From assembly GCA_963783355.1 (NCBI GenBank), contig CAWANF010000009.1:71906-135905 (forward strand): a stretch of 64,000 nucleotides of DNA, written 5' to 3'. The notes beneath the pieces were generated by a model. The model saw only the letters and a program-made list of their open reading frames with translations. It was not told where the DNA came from and did not search any database. This document shows, one piece after another, positions 44,756-55,500 of the stretch (position 1 is the first letter of the stretch; the number at the start of each line of letters is the position of its first letter). The DNA comes from CAWANF01 sp963783355 (lineage in GTDB: Bacteria; Bacteroidota; Rhodothermia; Balneolales; DATFMH01). The position numbers and the translations under genes are program-made.

Positions 44756-47347
44756 TTATTTCACAACTGAAGAAGCCCGAAATAAGGGATCGGCAGCCTG
44801 CAATATTTTGTCTTTCAAAAAATGGGGATAATTCGGCCTGGCTTTCAGGAAATCACGAACGACATCCGCGGCAGCTTTGCTCCTATGTCCACTCAAAACG
44901 GCATTTATCCATCTGCCTGGGAAGAAAATATCACCCGTAGCCTGAATCTCTTTTAACAGTTTAAGCCCCGGAAGCAGGTAATCAATCGACTCTTTGGCTC
45001 TTGAAGGATAATTGAGATATTCCAGGCCTTGCACGACCCAGGGTTCATGATGCCTGTTTTTCACATTTTCCAGGCTGTTAAAGAACTGGTCACGAACGCT
45101 CTTATTATCCGATAAAGCAGGACGAACGAACTTAAATTCAGCGATCCGATCCGGGTCAGCTAATCGGCTTTGCTGTTCATCCAGAATTTTACTCCAGTCT
45201 TGGTATTCATTGAGTGCCAGGTGAGCGGCCATTGCCGTATAATCCCGCTGTGAAAACTTCAATCCTGTAATTTTCGTTTTCTTATCCCATACTTTGTATA
45301 ATAAGTCCAATCCTTTCGATGTAGTTACAATCGATCGAAAACTACTAAAATAGGTCGATTTAACCGATGAAGAATGAACGTTCTGTAATTGGCTCCATAA
45401 CAGATGTTCCAGTTCCGGTGATACTTTTTGCCTTTGAGATGGCCCCATATACTGCCAGAATGTTTGATCCAGATACCCAAGAATCAGCCGGATATTTAAC
45501 TCATTCGTTTCATCCGGTAAAGCAGTCATTTCCAATTTCAGCAATTCAGAAGACGAAATCGAACCTGACAGGAAGTTATCCCATAATGTAACCCACGCTA
45601 TAGACCGGGTCGTGGCGTCTTTGATTTCGGGGAGGTGTTTCAACAGATAATTACGGCTGTTTACATCCAGTTTGAAATACCCGTAAGCCATCCCTTTACC
45701 ATTGGGTAAAATAAAATCCGGTTTCTGATGATTTTTAAAATCTCTAAGAGTCGTTCGCCCTTTATTCAAATAAACCGGAATGTATTCAGACTGATTGTTG
45801 TGATAAACCAGAACGTTCAACTCCTGTGGCCATATTTTATTTTGACCGGTTGGATCGGTCTGCTGCAATACAATGCTTTTAAGTGTCCCGTCAGCATTCA
45901 TTTCTGGTTTTGCCTCAACCGTTGGACGCCCTGGCTCTTCGACCCATACTTTATTCCATTGCTGCAAATTCTTCCCGGTATATTTATTCAGCGTTGTGAT
46001 TAAATCGCGCCATGTTGCATTACTAAACCGATAGGTATGCAGATATTCCTGCAATCCTTTCTGAAATTTCTTCTCACCAATAATCTGTTCCATTTGACGC
46101 ATCACGATGGGTGCTTTATCATAAGCCATGATGTACATATTACTCGCATTCGACATATTATGAAGCGTTTGACGAATGGCTTCGGCACCTTCGGATCGAT
46201 CTTTTGAATAAGCCGATGGATAATGCTTCAACAAAAATCGCTGGTTAAAATTTATCTTGGGATATAATTCCTGAACCATTTTATCTGCCATGAACTGGGC
46301 ATAAACTTCTTTCGTCCACACGTCATTGAACCACTTCATTGTCACCATGTCTCCAAACCACATATGTGAAGTCTCGTGTGAAATCAGGCTGGCCCGTCCC
46401 AGTGAATCGTTCATTGTCGCGGACGATCTCAGGAATAAGCTGGAAGCTTTAAAATAAATAGCGCCTGGATGCTCCATACCTCCGAACTGAAAGGAAGGAA
46501 CAGCAAAAAAATCATATTTGTCATATGGATACGGAATGCCGGTATAGTTTTGAAGCCAGTTCAACGCATTGGCAGCTAAATCAAAGACCTCTTTGCTGTT
46601 TCTCTTGACTATCTTTTCATCAGGTTCCCGGTAATACATGGTAAATTCCCGTCCGTTGCGAAAACCGGTCATAGTATGAAAAACACCCGCGGCAAAGGCA
46701 AACTGATAGGTTGAAAGAGGTGGTGTCTCCCCGTACAGTAGTTCCACATGATCTTTATCAATTACTTTTTGAAATAGTGGAGCATTGGTAACCGCCGACC
46801 ATTTTCCAGGTAACGTCAATTTTAATTGGAAACCGGCTTTTAAGTCAGGCTGATCAAAACAGGGAAAAGCAGTATGAGCCAGTGCAGGTACAAACAGAGA
46901 ATACATGAAAGAGGTATTTCGATTTAAAGCCTCATTCCCCGACTGAAAAGATAATTCAACATAATTATTTCCAACTTTCAGACGATCTACAGGTAAAATA
47001 ATATGCCCGTTCGCTGTCTTATATTTTGCCGGGGAGCCATTTAGCGTCACTCCCTTAAGAAGTTTATCAGCATTCTTAAAATCTATTATTACAGGATGGG
47101 AATTATTGTTAAGATCGAAATGAATGAAAGCCGTCCCCGTTACAGGCTCTCCGGTCGAAGCCGGAATAATAAATGCTAATCGATATTGTACGTTGGATAT
47201 CGTTTTTGAACGATAAGAGGCCAGTTCTTCACTTAATCCAGCCTTTGGTTTATTAAAATCCAGGTTCATTTTAGAGGACTGATTACATCCCAACAACAGG
47301 GCAACTGAAAATAAAATACCGGCTAACAGAACAACAGGGCTCTTCAT
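44756..47347 (-). CDS. M1-family aminopeptidase (lipoprotein)
   Basis: 863 residues. The signal peptide ends in the lipobox LLLGC (Cys21), so it is anchored in the membrane. The M1 order is GGMEHPGAIYF (substrate N-terminus binding), the zinc site H324-E325-x-x-H328, and E347 in NDVWTKE, exactly 19 residues after the second His. The HETSHMWFGD variant differs from the common HELAHQWFGN but keeps all ligands. The C-terminal helical ERAP1-like domain spans about 550-860. It trims peptides outside the cytoplasm. Confidence 0.92.
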   Translation of the reverse strand: MKSPVVLLAGILFSVALLLGCNQSSKMNLDFNKPKAGLSEELASYRSKTISNVQYRLAFIIPASTGEPVTGTAFIHFDLNNNSHPVIIDFKNADKLLKGVTLNGSPAKYKTANGHIILPVDRLKVGNNYVELSFQSGNEALNRNTSFMYSLFVPALAHTAFPCFDQPDLKAGFQLKLTLPGKWSAVTNAPLFQKVIDKDHVELLYGETPPLSTYQFAFAAGVFHTMTGFRNGREFTMYYREPDEKIVKRNSKEVFDLAANALNWLQNYTGIPYPYDKYDFFAVPSFQFGGMEHPGAIYFKASSLFLRSSATMNDSLGRASLISHETSHMWFGDMVTMKWFNDVWTKEVYAQFMADKMVQELYPKINFNQRFLLKHYPSAYSKDRSEGAEAIRQTLHNMSNASNMYIMAYDKAPIVMRQMEQIIGEKKFQKGLQEYLHTYRFSNATWRDLITTLNKYTGKNLQQWNKVWVEEPGRPTVEAKPEMNADGTLKSIVLQQTDPTGQNKIWPQELNVLVYHNNQSEYIPVYLNKGRTTLRDFKNHQKPDFILPNGKGMAYGYFKLDVNSRNYLLKHLPEIKDATTRSIAWVTLWDNFLSGSISSSELLKLEMTALPDETNELNIRLILGYLDQTFWQYMGPSQRQKVSPELEHLLWSQLQNVHSSSVKSTYFSSFRSIVTTSKGLDLLYKVWDKKTKITGLKFSQRDYTAMAAHLALNEYQDWSKILDEQQSRLADPDRIAEFKFVRPALSDNKSVRDQFFNSLENVKNRHHEPWVVQGLEYLNYPSRAKESIDYLLPGLKLLKEIQATGDIFFPGRWINAVLSGHRSKAAADVVRDFLKARPNYPHFLKDKILQAADPLFRASSVVK

Positions 47348-47577
47348 AAAATAATCACTTAGTTTGTAGATTCGGATTGAACTAAAATGAGAAATTTAAC
47401 TGTAAATAAATGAAATAAAATATTTAAGATTGATGTGGCTAATTCCCATATCCTTAATTCAGCTGATTATTATTATGAACGGTAGGCTGTTGACTGAAAG
47501 CTCATTATCTTACGAATATTTCAAACGTAAATTTAATTGTTTCATCCCAAACATCTTATCTCATCTCTGCACAAGCC

Positions 47578-48756
47578 ATGAACGTAGTTACACTTAAAAA
47601 GAACCGACATAAACGCATTGAAAAAGGACATACCTGGATTTTCAGCAATGAAATTTTTCCACCGAAAGAACCTATTAATGCCGGAGATATTGTTGAAATA
47701 CGAAAATCTGATAATACGTTCGCGGGAGTAGGATTTTATAATCCTCATTCACTTATTGCGGTCCGCATTTTAAGCCGTATCCATCAAACGGTTGATGAAA
47801 CTTTCTTTCTGGAACGGATTAAAAAAGCAATTGCACTGCGTTCGTTAGTTTATCCCGATACCGATGCCATTCGGCTCATTCATTCGGAAAGTGATGACAT
47901 ACCAGGACTCATCGTGGATAAATTCAAAGATTCCTTAAGTATTCAGATTCATAGCGCCGGAACGGAACTTTTTTCAGAAACGATCATTAATATCCTGGAT
48001 CAACTTCTGAATCCTTCTTATATCATCTTAAGGAATGAATCGAGATTACGTACACTTGAAGGATTACCGACTTTTAAATCAATAGCCAAAGGAACTGAAC
48101 CGGTACCTTCATTTTTGATAAATGAACATGATATAAGCTATGAAATGAATCCATTTGAGGGTCAAAAAACGGGATTCTATATCGATCAGAGAGAAAACAG
48201 GCTTAATTTTAGAAAATTTATTAATAAAGGCGCTACCGTTTTTGATGCCTTTTGCAATGAAGGCGGGTTTGCACTTAATGCTGCAAAAGCCGGGGCTTCC
48301 CATGTGACAGCCATTGATGTATCGGATTCCGTTCTTGAGAAAGGAAAACAAAATGCCTTGAGAAATGGATTCCAAGATATCATTGAATTTCACCCGAAAG
48401 ACATTATGAAAACCCTGGATACCGATGCTGTTAATGGCAAATTTGATGTTGTGAATCTGGATCCTCCAAACTTTGCAAAAAACAAGAAATCGGTTGGAGC
48501 AGCGAAGCGTGCCTATCGCAATCTTCATGAATATGGACTCAAATTATTAAATCCCGGCGGAATATTATGTACCTCCTGCTGTTCCCATCATATCTTTCCT
48601 GATACTTTCTATCAAACGGTTGAAGAGGCCGCATATCGGAACGGTTTCAGAATAAAATTGCTCCATAAGGGGAGTCATGCACCCGATCATCCCATTTTAG
48701 TAGGAATGCCCGAGACCGAATATCTGAAATTTCTCGTTTTTCAGCTAATCAACTAA
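47578..48756 (+). CDS. class I SAM-dependent rRNA methyltransferase (RlmI type)
   Basis: 392 residues. N-terminal PUA domain (1-80, RIEKGHTWIFSNEI), EEHAD-like middle, and methyltransferase domain with VFDAFCNEGGFALNAA (SAM site), DVSDSVLEKGKQNA, and NLDPPNFAKNKKS, which is the catalytic DPP motif of m5C enzymes. It most likely modifies 23S rRNA as in E. coli RlmI; the exact base is not proven. Confidence 0.88.
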   Translation: MNVVTLKKNRHKRIEKGHTWIFSNEIFPPKEPINAGDIVEIRKSDNTFAGVGFYNPHSLIAVRILSRIHQTVDETFFLERIKKAIALRSLVYPDTDAIRLIHSESDDIPGLIVDKFKDSLSIQIHSAGTELFSETIINILDQLLNPSYIILRNESRLRTLEGLPTFKSIAKGTEPVPSFLINEHDISYEMNPFEGQKTGFYIDQRENRLNFRKFINKGATVFDAFCNEGGFALNAAKAGASHVTAIDVSDSVLEKGKQNALRNGFQDIIEFHPKDIMKTLDTDAVNGKFDVVNLDPPNFAKNKKSVGAAKRAYRNLHEYGLKLLNPGGILCTSCCSHHIFPDTFYQTVEEAAYRNGFRIKLLHKGSHAPDHPILVGMPETEYLKFLVFQLIN

Positions 48757-48839
48757 AATCTCATTGCTTAAAATTTCGTTGGGATTTACACTTCGTTGGA
48801 AATATATTAGCAACATTAATATAATCTAATCACGACATT

Positions 48840-49502
48840 TTGATTTCGAGGGTAGTTAAGCGTTTTCGTTCCATATTTTTTTTACTAATTCCTTTACTAC
48901 TATTTTTAGTGACAGGTTGTGCTACCGTACGTTATAACCGGGTCATTGAATATGGAGTTGCCAGCTGGTATGGTCCGGATTTTCATGGAAAGTTAACGGC
49001 CGATGGCGAAAGATATAATCAAAATGCCCTGACAGCCGCCCACCGAACGCTCCCATTCAATACGTACGTCAAAGTTATTAACCTGAATAATGGAAGAAAT
49101 GTTGTCGTTCGTATCAATGATCGTGGACCGTATGCCAAAGGCAGAATCATCGACTTATCCAAAAGAGCTGCTACGATTTTACACATGATTGGGCCCGGAA
49201 CAGCGCGTGTAAAGCTGGTACTGGTCAGGGGCAATGCTGCAAATGTTCATAAGAATCTAAGCTATAACAAGGGTGTTGGATTATTTGCCGTTCAAATTGG
49301 GGCCTATAGCGATCGTGTCGCCGCCGACCAAAAAACCCGGCAAGTACATGGTTCATGGATCCAGGATGTTAGGGTGAACGGTCAACGAATTTATCGGGTT
49401 TATTATGGGAAATTTGACAACGAAGATAAGGCCATCAGAGCAAAAAAAGAGTTGTCAAGAAAGGGTATTCGTGGTTTTGTAAAAGAGATACAGAATTACT
49501 AA
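48840..49502 (+). CDS. rlpA: RlpA-like lipoprotein with SPOR domain
   Basis: 220 residues from a TTG start; no upstream ATG gives the signal peptide. Lipobox LVTGC (Cys at 27). The double-psi beta-barrel domain (38-130) has GVASWYGPDFHGKLTADGE, TAAHRTLPFNT and RINDRGPYAKGRIIDLSK. A SPOR domain (about 145-220) binds denuded peptidoglycan at the septum. RlpA is a lytic transglycosylase or septal ring protein. Confidence 0.88.
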   Translation: MISRVVKRFRSIFFLLIPLLLFLVTGCATVRYNRVIEYGVASWYGPDFHGKLTADGERYNQNALTAAHRTLPFNTYVKVINLNNGRNVVVRINDRGPYAKGRIIDLSKRAATILHMIGPGTARVKLVLVRGNAANVHKNLSYNKGVGLFAVQIGAYSDRVAADQKTRQVHGSWIQDVRVNGQRIYRVYYGKFDNEDKAIRAKKELSRKGIRGFVKEIQNY

Positions 49503-49646
49503 ATACCATTTGGGGTTAGGATCTTATTCAACTAAACGTCAATCATTCCGTTTGTTATACCAACGTTTATTAAGACTTTCATGTTGTTTCTAAAAACCTG
49601 GTAAAGAGACACCCTCTATTAAATATTTCATTAAGATTAATATCAA

Positions 49647-51128
49647 ATGAAGAAGAAAATCATCGTTATTGGCAGTGGGTTTGGAGGACTCGGTGCGGCT
49701 AATCTATTAGCCTCACAAGGCCATGAAGTTCATGTTTTTGAAAAACTCGATAAGCCAGGCGGACGAGCATATGTATACGAGAAAGATGGCTTCACATTCG
49801 ATGCGGGTCCAACCGTCATAACGGCACCCTTCTTATTTGATGAAATTTTCGAAGCGGCAGGCAAAAAAAGAGAAAATTATTTCGATCTGGTTCCCTGCGA
49901 GCCATTTTATCGCATCTTCAATCATGAAAACAGGTTTTTAGACTATAATTCGAATGAAGATTTTATTCTGAAAGAGATTGAAAAATGGAATCCTGATGAT
50001 AAAGCCGGTTATCAAAAATTTATAAAAACGACTAAATCGATATTTCAAAAAGGTTTTGTGGAACTGGCCGACCAGCCATTTTTATCAATTAAAGAAATGC
50101 TGAAAGTGGCTCCGGATTTAATTAAGCTTCAATCATATAAATCGGTGTACAAGTATGTATCTCAATTTATAGAAAATGATTTTCTACGCAGATGTTTCTC
50201 TTTTCACCCATTATTAGTCGGTGGCAATCCATTTGATACTACCTCTATTTATTCCATGATTCATTACCTGGAACGGGAATGGGGAGTGCATTATGCCATG
50301 GGTGGAACAGGATCCATAGTTAAAGCTCTTTCCCGTTTACTGGAAGAACAAGGCGGATACATTCATTTAAATTCGGAAGTGGATGAAATTTTAATTGACG
50401 GAAGAAAAGTGCTTGGCGTTTTATTGAAAAATGGCTCCGTATATGAAGCCGATATCGTCATATCTAATGCAGACCTCGCTTTCACCTATTTAAATATGAT
50501 TCCGGAATATCAACGACGGAAATATTCGAATAAAAAACTGGAAAATATGCGATACAGCATGTCTCTGTTCGTCATCTACTTTGGCACGAAAAAGCAGTAT
50601 CGAAACCAAAACTTAAAGCATCACAACATTATTCTTGGAGAACGATATCGTGGCTTACTAGATGATATCTTTCACAAAAAGCATTTGCCTGACGATTTCT
50701 CTTTATACCTCCATATGCCCAGCCTGACTGATTCCTCCGTTGCCCCGGAAGGCTGTGAATCTTTCTATGTGCTCTCTCCGGTACCCAACCTTGAATCAGA
50801 TGTCGACTGGAATGAAAAAGCCCGGCCGTATCGAAATGCCATTATGAATTTCCTTGAACAAAACTTCTTACCTGATTTACAGGAAAATATCGTGGCAGAA
50901 CATTATATCGACCCGCTTCATTTTCAAAATACCTTAAACAGTTTCCGGGGATCGGCATTTTCACTGGAACCTGTTTTAACTCAATCGGCCTGGTTTCGTC
51001 CGCATAATCGTTCCGAAGATTTTGACAATCTGTATTTTGTCGGGGCCGGAACACATCCGGGAGCTGGATTGCCCGGTGTCTTGTCTTCCTCAAAAATCGC
51101 CCGGGATCTTATATCTGAAGTGACATAA
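49647..51128 (+). CDS. crtI: phytoene desaturase (carotenoid)
   Basis: 493 residues. FAD motif VIGSGFGGLGAANLLASQGH at the start, GGRAYVYEKDGFTFDAGPTVIT, and the C-terminal signature YFVGAGTHPGAGLPGVL. This is the CrtI type, which desaturates phytoene to lycopene in the membrane. No crtB, crtY or other carotenoid gene is in the window, so the pathway is scattered or incomplete here. The terminator is just after the stop. Confidence 0.93.
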   Translation: MKKKIIVIGSGFGGLGAANLLASQGHEVHVFEKLDKPGGRAYVYEKDGFTFDAGPTVITAPFLFDEIFEAAGKKRENYFDLVPCEPFYRIFNHENRFLDYNSNEDFILKEIEKWNPDDKAGYQKFIKTTKSIFQKGFVELADQPFLSIKEMLKVAPDLIKLQSYKSVYKYVSQFIENDFLRRCFSFHPLLVGGNPFDTTSIYSMIHYLEREWGVHYAMGGTGSIVKALSRLLEEQGGYIHLNSEVDEILIDGRKVLGVLLKNGSVYEADIVISNADLAFTYLNMIPEYQRRKYSNKKLENMRYSMSLFVIYFGTKKQYRNQNLKHHNIILGERYRGLLDDIFHKKHLPDDFSLYLHMPSLTDSSVAPEGCESFYVLSPVPNLESDVDWNEKARPYRNAIMNFLEQNFLPDLQENIVAEHYIDPLHFQNTLNSFRGSAFSLEPVLTQSAWFRPHNRSEDFDNLYFVGAGTHPGAGLPGVLSSSKIARDLISEVT

Positions 51129-51165
51129 AAAAGGCTCCTGATATACAGAAGCCTTTGATTTAGAA
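51129..51165 (+). terminator. terminator between crtI and the aldolase gene
   Basis: AAAGGCT and AGCCTTT pair around a loop of 12 bases, followed by GATTT. It lies between convergent genes. Confidence 0.7.
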
Positions 51166-51166
51166 A

Positions 51167-51832
51167 TTATTTCATATTCTTAATGGTTTCCTGAAGTTTT
51201 TCCCAGTCGCTTAGGAAACGCTTCAATCCATTATCTGTCAAAGGATGATTTAACAATGATAAGATAACTTTTAAAGGCATTGTCGCAACATCGGCACCAA
51301 TTCTTGCAGCTTCTACAACATGCATCGGGTGGCGAATACTGGCTGCCAACACTTCGGTTTTGTAACCGTAATTTGAATAAATGGTTACAATATCCTCAAT
51401 TAACTGCATACCATCGGTAGAAATGTCGTCCAGACGTCCGACAAACGGAGAAATATATGTTGCTCCGGCTTTTGCTGCTATTAATGCCTGTGTGGACGAA
51501 AAACAAAGGGTACAATTCGTTTTAATTCCTTCATCGGTAAGCGACTTTATCGCTTTAATACCGTCTTTAATGAGTGGTACTTTTACAACTACATTATCAG
51601 CTATTTTAGCCAATACGTGAGCTTCCGACATAATACCATCATACTCTGTGGAGACAACCTCTGCGGAGACATCACCTTTAACAATTTCACAGATCTTTGC
51701 AATATGCTCGTGAAAATTTACAACGCCAATTTTTGCGCAAAGAGATGGATTCGTTGTGACCCCATCAAGAATACCCAATTCATTGGCTTCCCTGATTTCA
51801 TCTAAATCGGCTGTATCTATAAAAAATTTCAT
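51167..51832 (-). CDS. fsa: fructose-6-phosphate aldolase/transaldolase (small type)
   Basis: 221 residues, the short TalC/FSA type. It has FIDTADLDEIREANELGILDGVTTNPSL at the start, the Schiff-base lysine in VVKVPLIKDGIKA, TNCTLCFSS, and YISPFVGRLDDIS. Short transaldolases and FSA cannot be told apart by eye, so either the pentose phosphate step or fructose-6-phosphate cleavage is possible. Confidence 0.85.
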   Translation of the reverse strand: MKFFIDTADLDEIREANELGILDGVTTNPSLCAKIGVVNFHEHIAKICEIVKGDVSAEVVSTEYDGIMSEAHVLAKIADNVVVKVPLIKDGIKAIKSLTDEGIKTNCTLCFSSTQALIAAKAGATYISPFVGRLDDISTDGMQLIEDIVTIYSNYGYKTEVLAASIRHPMHVVEAARIGADVATMPLKVILSLLNHPLTDNGLKRFLSDWEKLQETIKNMK

Positions 51833-52095
51833 AGTTCAGAAAACTAATTTTATGATTTCTAATTAATATTAATTATCCCCACGTCAACGTGTCTTAAAAT
51901 AAGTGTTTATAAGCTGTTTTTCTTATTTTATTTTCATTAAATATCATGATGTGAACTCCAGTAAATATTATAACGTTGACATATATACAGAGTTAAAAAA
52001 ACACATCATTTATTTTTTCAATTGCAGATTATATTATTTCTCTCTTTTATATTAATAAGGAATAGTAATGTTCATCAAAACCTTCGGGTCGACAC

Positions 52096-52437
52096 ATGAG
52101 TAAAACAAGTAAAGGATTTACATTAGGCTTAATTTCAGGAGCTTTTATCGGTTCGGTAGTTGCGCTATTATATGCACCGGATAAAGGAAGTACAACCAGA
52201 GATCGACTATCGTATCGTCTTAACAGATATTTAGAAGACCTTACTGATTTGATAGAACAACTGCGTGATGAAAGAAACAACATTGTTTCCGATGCCAAAA
52301 TAAAAGGCACACAGGTTGTTGAAGATGCTCAGCGAAAAGCTGAAGATTTAATAGGCGAAGCTGAGGCATTGTTACAAACTATCAAGGAAGCAAAAGAACG
52401 TTCGGAAACGGCTGAAGAACAGCCAACTGCCGAATAA
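52096..52437 (+). CDS. YtxH-domain membrane protein
   Basis: 113 residues. One N-terminal membrane segment (GFTLGLISGAFIGSVVALLYAP) followed by KGSTTRDRL, the YtxH signature. The rest is a charged coiled coil (EDLTDLIEQLRDERN, AQRKAEDLIGEAEALL). General-stress proteins of this type act at the membrane; the function is unknown. Confidence 0.85.
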   Translation: MSKTSKGFTLGLISGAFIGSVVALLYAPDKGSTTRDRLSYRLNRYLEDLTDLIEQLRDERNNIVSDAKIKGTQVVEDAQRKAEDLIGEAEALLQTIKEAKERSETAEEQPTAE

Positions 52438-52491
52438 CCAAAAAAAACAAGAACTCTAACTTCTCTACTTGCATTGCTTATCGACATAAGC

Positions 52492-52522
52492 AAAAAGGCC
52501 TTCAAATGAAGGCCTTTTTTAT
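52492..52522 (+). terminator. terminator between ytxH and rpoC
   Basis: AAAAAGGCCTT and AAGGCCTTTTTT pair perfectly around CAAATG. Usable on both strands, so it probably ends the rpoBC message too. Confidence 0.9.
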
Positions 52523-52545
52523 ATTACGTATATGTCTGCGATTTT

Positions 52546-55500
52546 TTATTCATCGGAAGAGTCATCAGCTCCCAATGCTTCAAATACCTTACTTGCCGGT
52601 TCGATATCTTCCATTTCAGATTTAGAACCTACAATCAAGTCTCTGTATTTACGCAATCCGGTACCAGCCGGTACTTTCTGACCTACGACAACATTTTCTT
52701 TCAGTCCAAGTAATCCATCTTCTTTGGCTTCGATAGACGCCTGGGAAAGAACCTTTGTTGTTTCCTGGAAGGAAGCAGCGGATAACCAACTGTCAGTTGA
52801 CAATGCCGCCCTGGTAATACCAAGAAGAATTGGCCTTGATATTGCTGGTTTCGCTTCTCTGACCTGAATTTCCTGCTTGTTATCTTTAATGAGTTTAGCA
52901 TTAACTTCACGAACTTCACGACGTTCCAGCATGGCTCCGTGTTTTTCTTCACTTTCGCCCGGATCGGTAACAACATATTTGCCGATAAGCTTATCATTCG
53001 TTCTGTTCACTTCAAAACGATCTACCTTGTCACCTTCGAGATACATCGTATCGCCAGAATCAGTGATCTCAACTTTCTGCATCATCGTACGAACGATAAC
53101 TTCGATATGTTTATCGTTGATTTTTACACCTTGCAGACGATAGACTTCCTGAATCTCATTCACAAGATACGATTGAACGGCAAAAGGACCGAGAATACTT
53201 AAAATATCCTGTGGCATAATGGAACCATCGGACAATGGCTGACCAGCCTGTACAAAATCATTTTCCTGTACGAGAATATGTTTTGCCAAAGGTACCAGAT
53301 AGGTTTTTGTTTCGGTACCGTCTTTGGTTGTCACGATAACTTCCTGAGAACCACGTTTACGGGATCCCATTTTTACGATACCGTCGATTTCTGATACAAC
53401 GGCAGGATCACTTGGCGGACGTGCTTCAAACAATTCCGTTACACGCGGCAGACCAGCGGTAATATCTTTGGATTTACCGGCAGATCTCGGAATCTTAGCC
53501 AGTGTCTGTCCGGCAAAGACTGTATCCTTACTGTCAACGATCAGGTGAGCGCCTACAGGCAATGTCATTTCACGCATACGCTGATTCGTTCCCTCGCCTT
53601 TAACCATGATAGATGGAACAAGGGTCTTGTCCTTGGAATCAGTGATAACCTTTTCTTTGTGGCCTGTCTGCGAATCTGTCTCTTCGGTAAATGTGACATT
53701 TTCCATGATATCCTTATACTCAATATTACCGTTGATTTCCGATAAAATAAGAGCATTATATGGATCCCATTTACACAGCGGTACACCTTTAGGAATCACA
53801 TCACCTTCTTCAACCAACAATTCGGAACCATACGGTACATTATATTGAGCAAGCACTTTATCAGTTTCATCAAGAATTTTTATTTCCCCAACACGGCTCA
53901 ATACAACACGATGTTCCTCTTCTCCATCGTCGTAATTGACAACACGAATATTATCAAATACGATCTTACCACCAAATTTAGCTTTATGCTGAGATTCCTG
54001 TTCCAGACGGGAAGCAGTACCACCAACGTGGAATGTACGAAGAGTCAGCTGGGTACCCGGCTCACCAATCGATTGGGCAGCCACAACACCGACAGCTTCA
54101 CCAACTTGTACGGTCTTGCCTCTTGCCAAATCACGACCATAACATTTAGCGCAAACACCACGGGTCGTTTCGCAAGTCAGTACGGAACGAATCTCTACTT
54201 CTTCAATAGATGTTTCTGCAATTTTTTTAGCAATCCGTTCATCAATAAGATCATTAGCAGGAACGATAAGTTCATCATTCAATGGATCATAAACATCGTG
54301 TAATGAGACCCTTCCAACGATACGTTCCTCGAGACTTTCGACGACATCTTCGTTGTCTTTAAGAGCCCGCATTTTGATACCACGCAAAGTTCCACAATCA
54401 TTTTCGTTGATAATAAGATCCTGTGATACGTCAACGAGTCTACGTGTCAGGTAACCGGCATCAGCTGTTTTCAGGGCTGTATCGGCCAAACCTTTACGAG
54501 CACCGTGTGTTGAGATGAAGTATTCAAGTACCGTCAAACCTTCCTTAAAACTTGAAAGAATCGGGCTTTCAATTACTTCACTACCCGTATTGATTGAACT
54601 CTTTTGTGGCTTCGCCATCAAACCACGCATACCACCTAACTGACGAATTTGCTCTTTAGAACCACGAGCACCAGAATCTGCCATCATATAAACCGGGTTG
54701 AAACCACTCAAATCATCAGCTAATGCTTTGAACAGTGTTTCAGCAACACGGTTTGTGACGCTGGTCCATTTGTCAATTACCTGGTTGTAACGTTCATTAT
54801 CGGTAATGAAACCATTCTCATAACGTTCCTGAATTTCAGCAACTTCTTCCTGAGCACTATCAATTAATTCGGCTTTTTCTTTTGGAATTACGATATCGTC
54901 GAGGTTGAACGACAAGCCACCGCGTGTAGCTGTTTCGAATCCCAGGCTCTTCATATTGTCAAGGAATTCGGCAGCTTTGTCTGTACCTGCCACATTAAAC
55001 ACTTCGGAAATCAATGAACGAAGTTCTTTCTTACCGAATGTCTGATTTTTATAAGGAATTTCTTGTGGTAATATCTGATTGAAAATTACACGTCCGGTCG
55101 TGGTTTTAATTACATTAATCGTTTTCTTTTCACCGATTCCACGTTCAATCCGGACATTAATCTTAGCATGTAAATCAATCTTGTCCTGATCATACGCAAT
55201 GATCACTTCTTCCGGAGATGCAAAAGTCTTTCCTTCACCTCTTTGGTCATTTGCAATTTTAGTCAGATAATAAATACCCAGAACCATGTCCTGAGAAGGT
55301 ACCGCAATCGGTCCGCCATTAGCCGGGCTCATAATGTTATGTGAACCGAGCATCAGGACGGATGCTTCCAATATAGCATCATGACTTAGAGGAAGGTGAA
55401 CAGCCATTTGGTCACCGTCAAAATCAGCGTTAAAAGCTGTACAGGACAACGGATGCAAACGAATTGCTTTTTCTTCAATCAAAACCGGCTGATATGCCTG

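Noticed and set aside
53845..54303. 152-codon plus-strand open frame inside rpoC
   Set aside because: Shadow of rpoC; no RBS or family resemblance.
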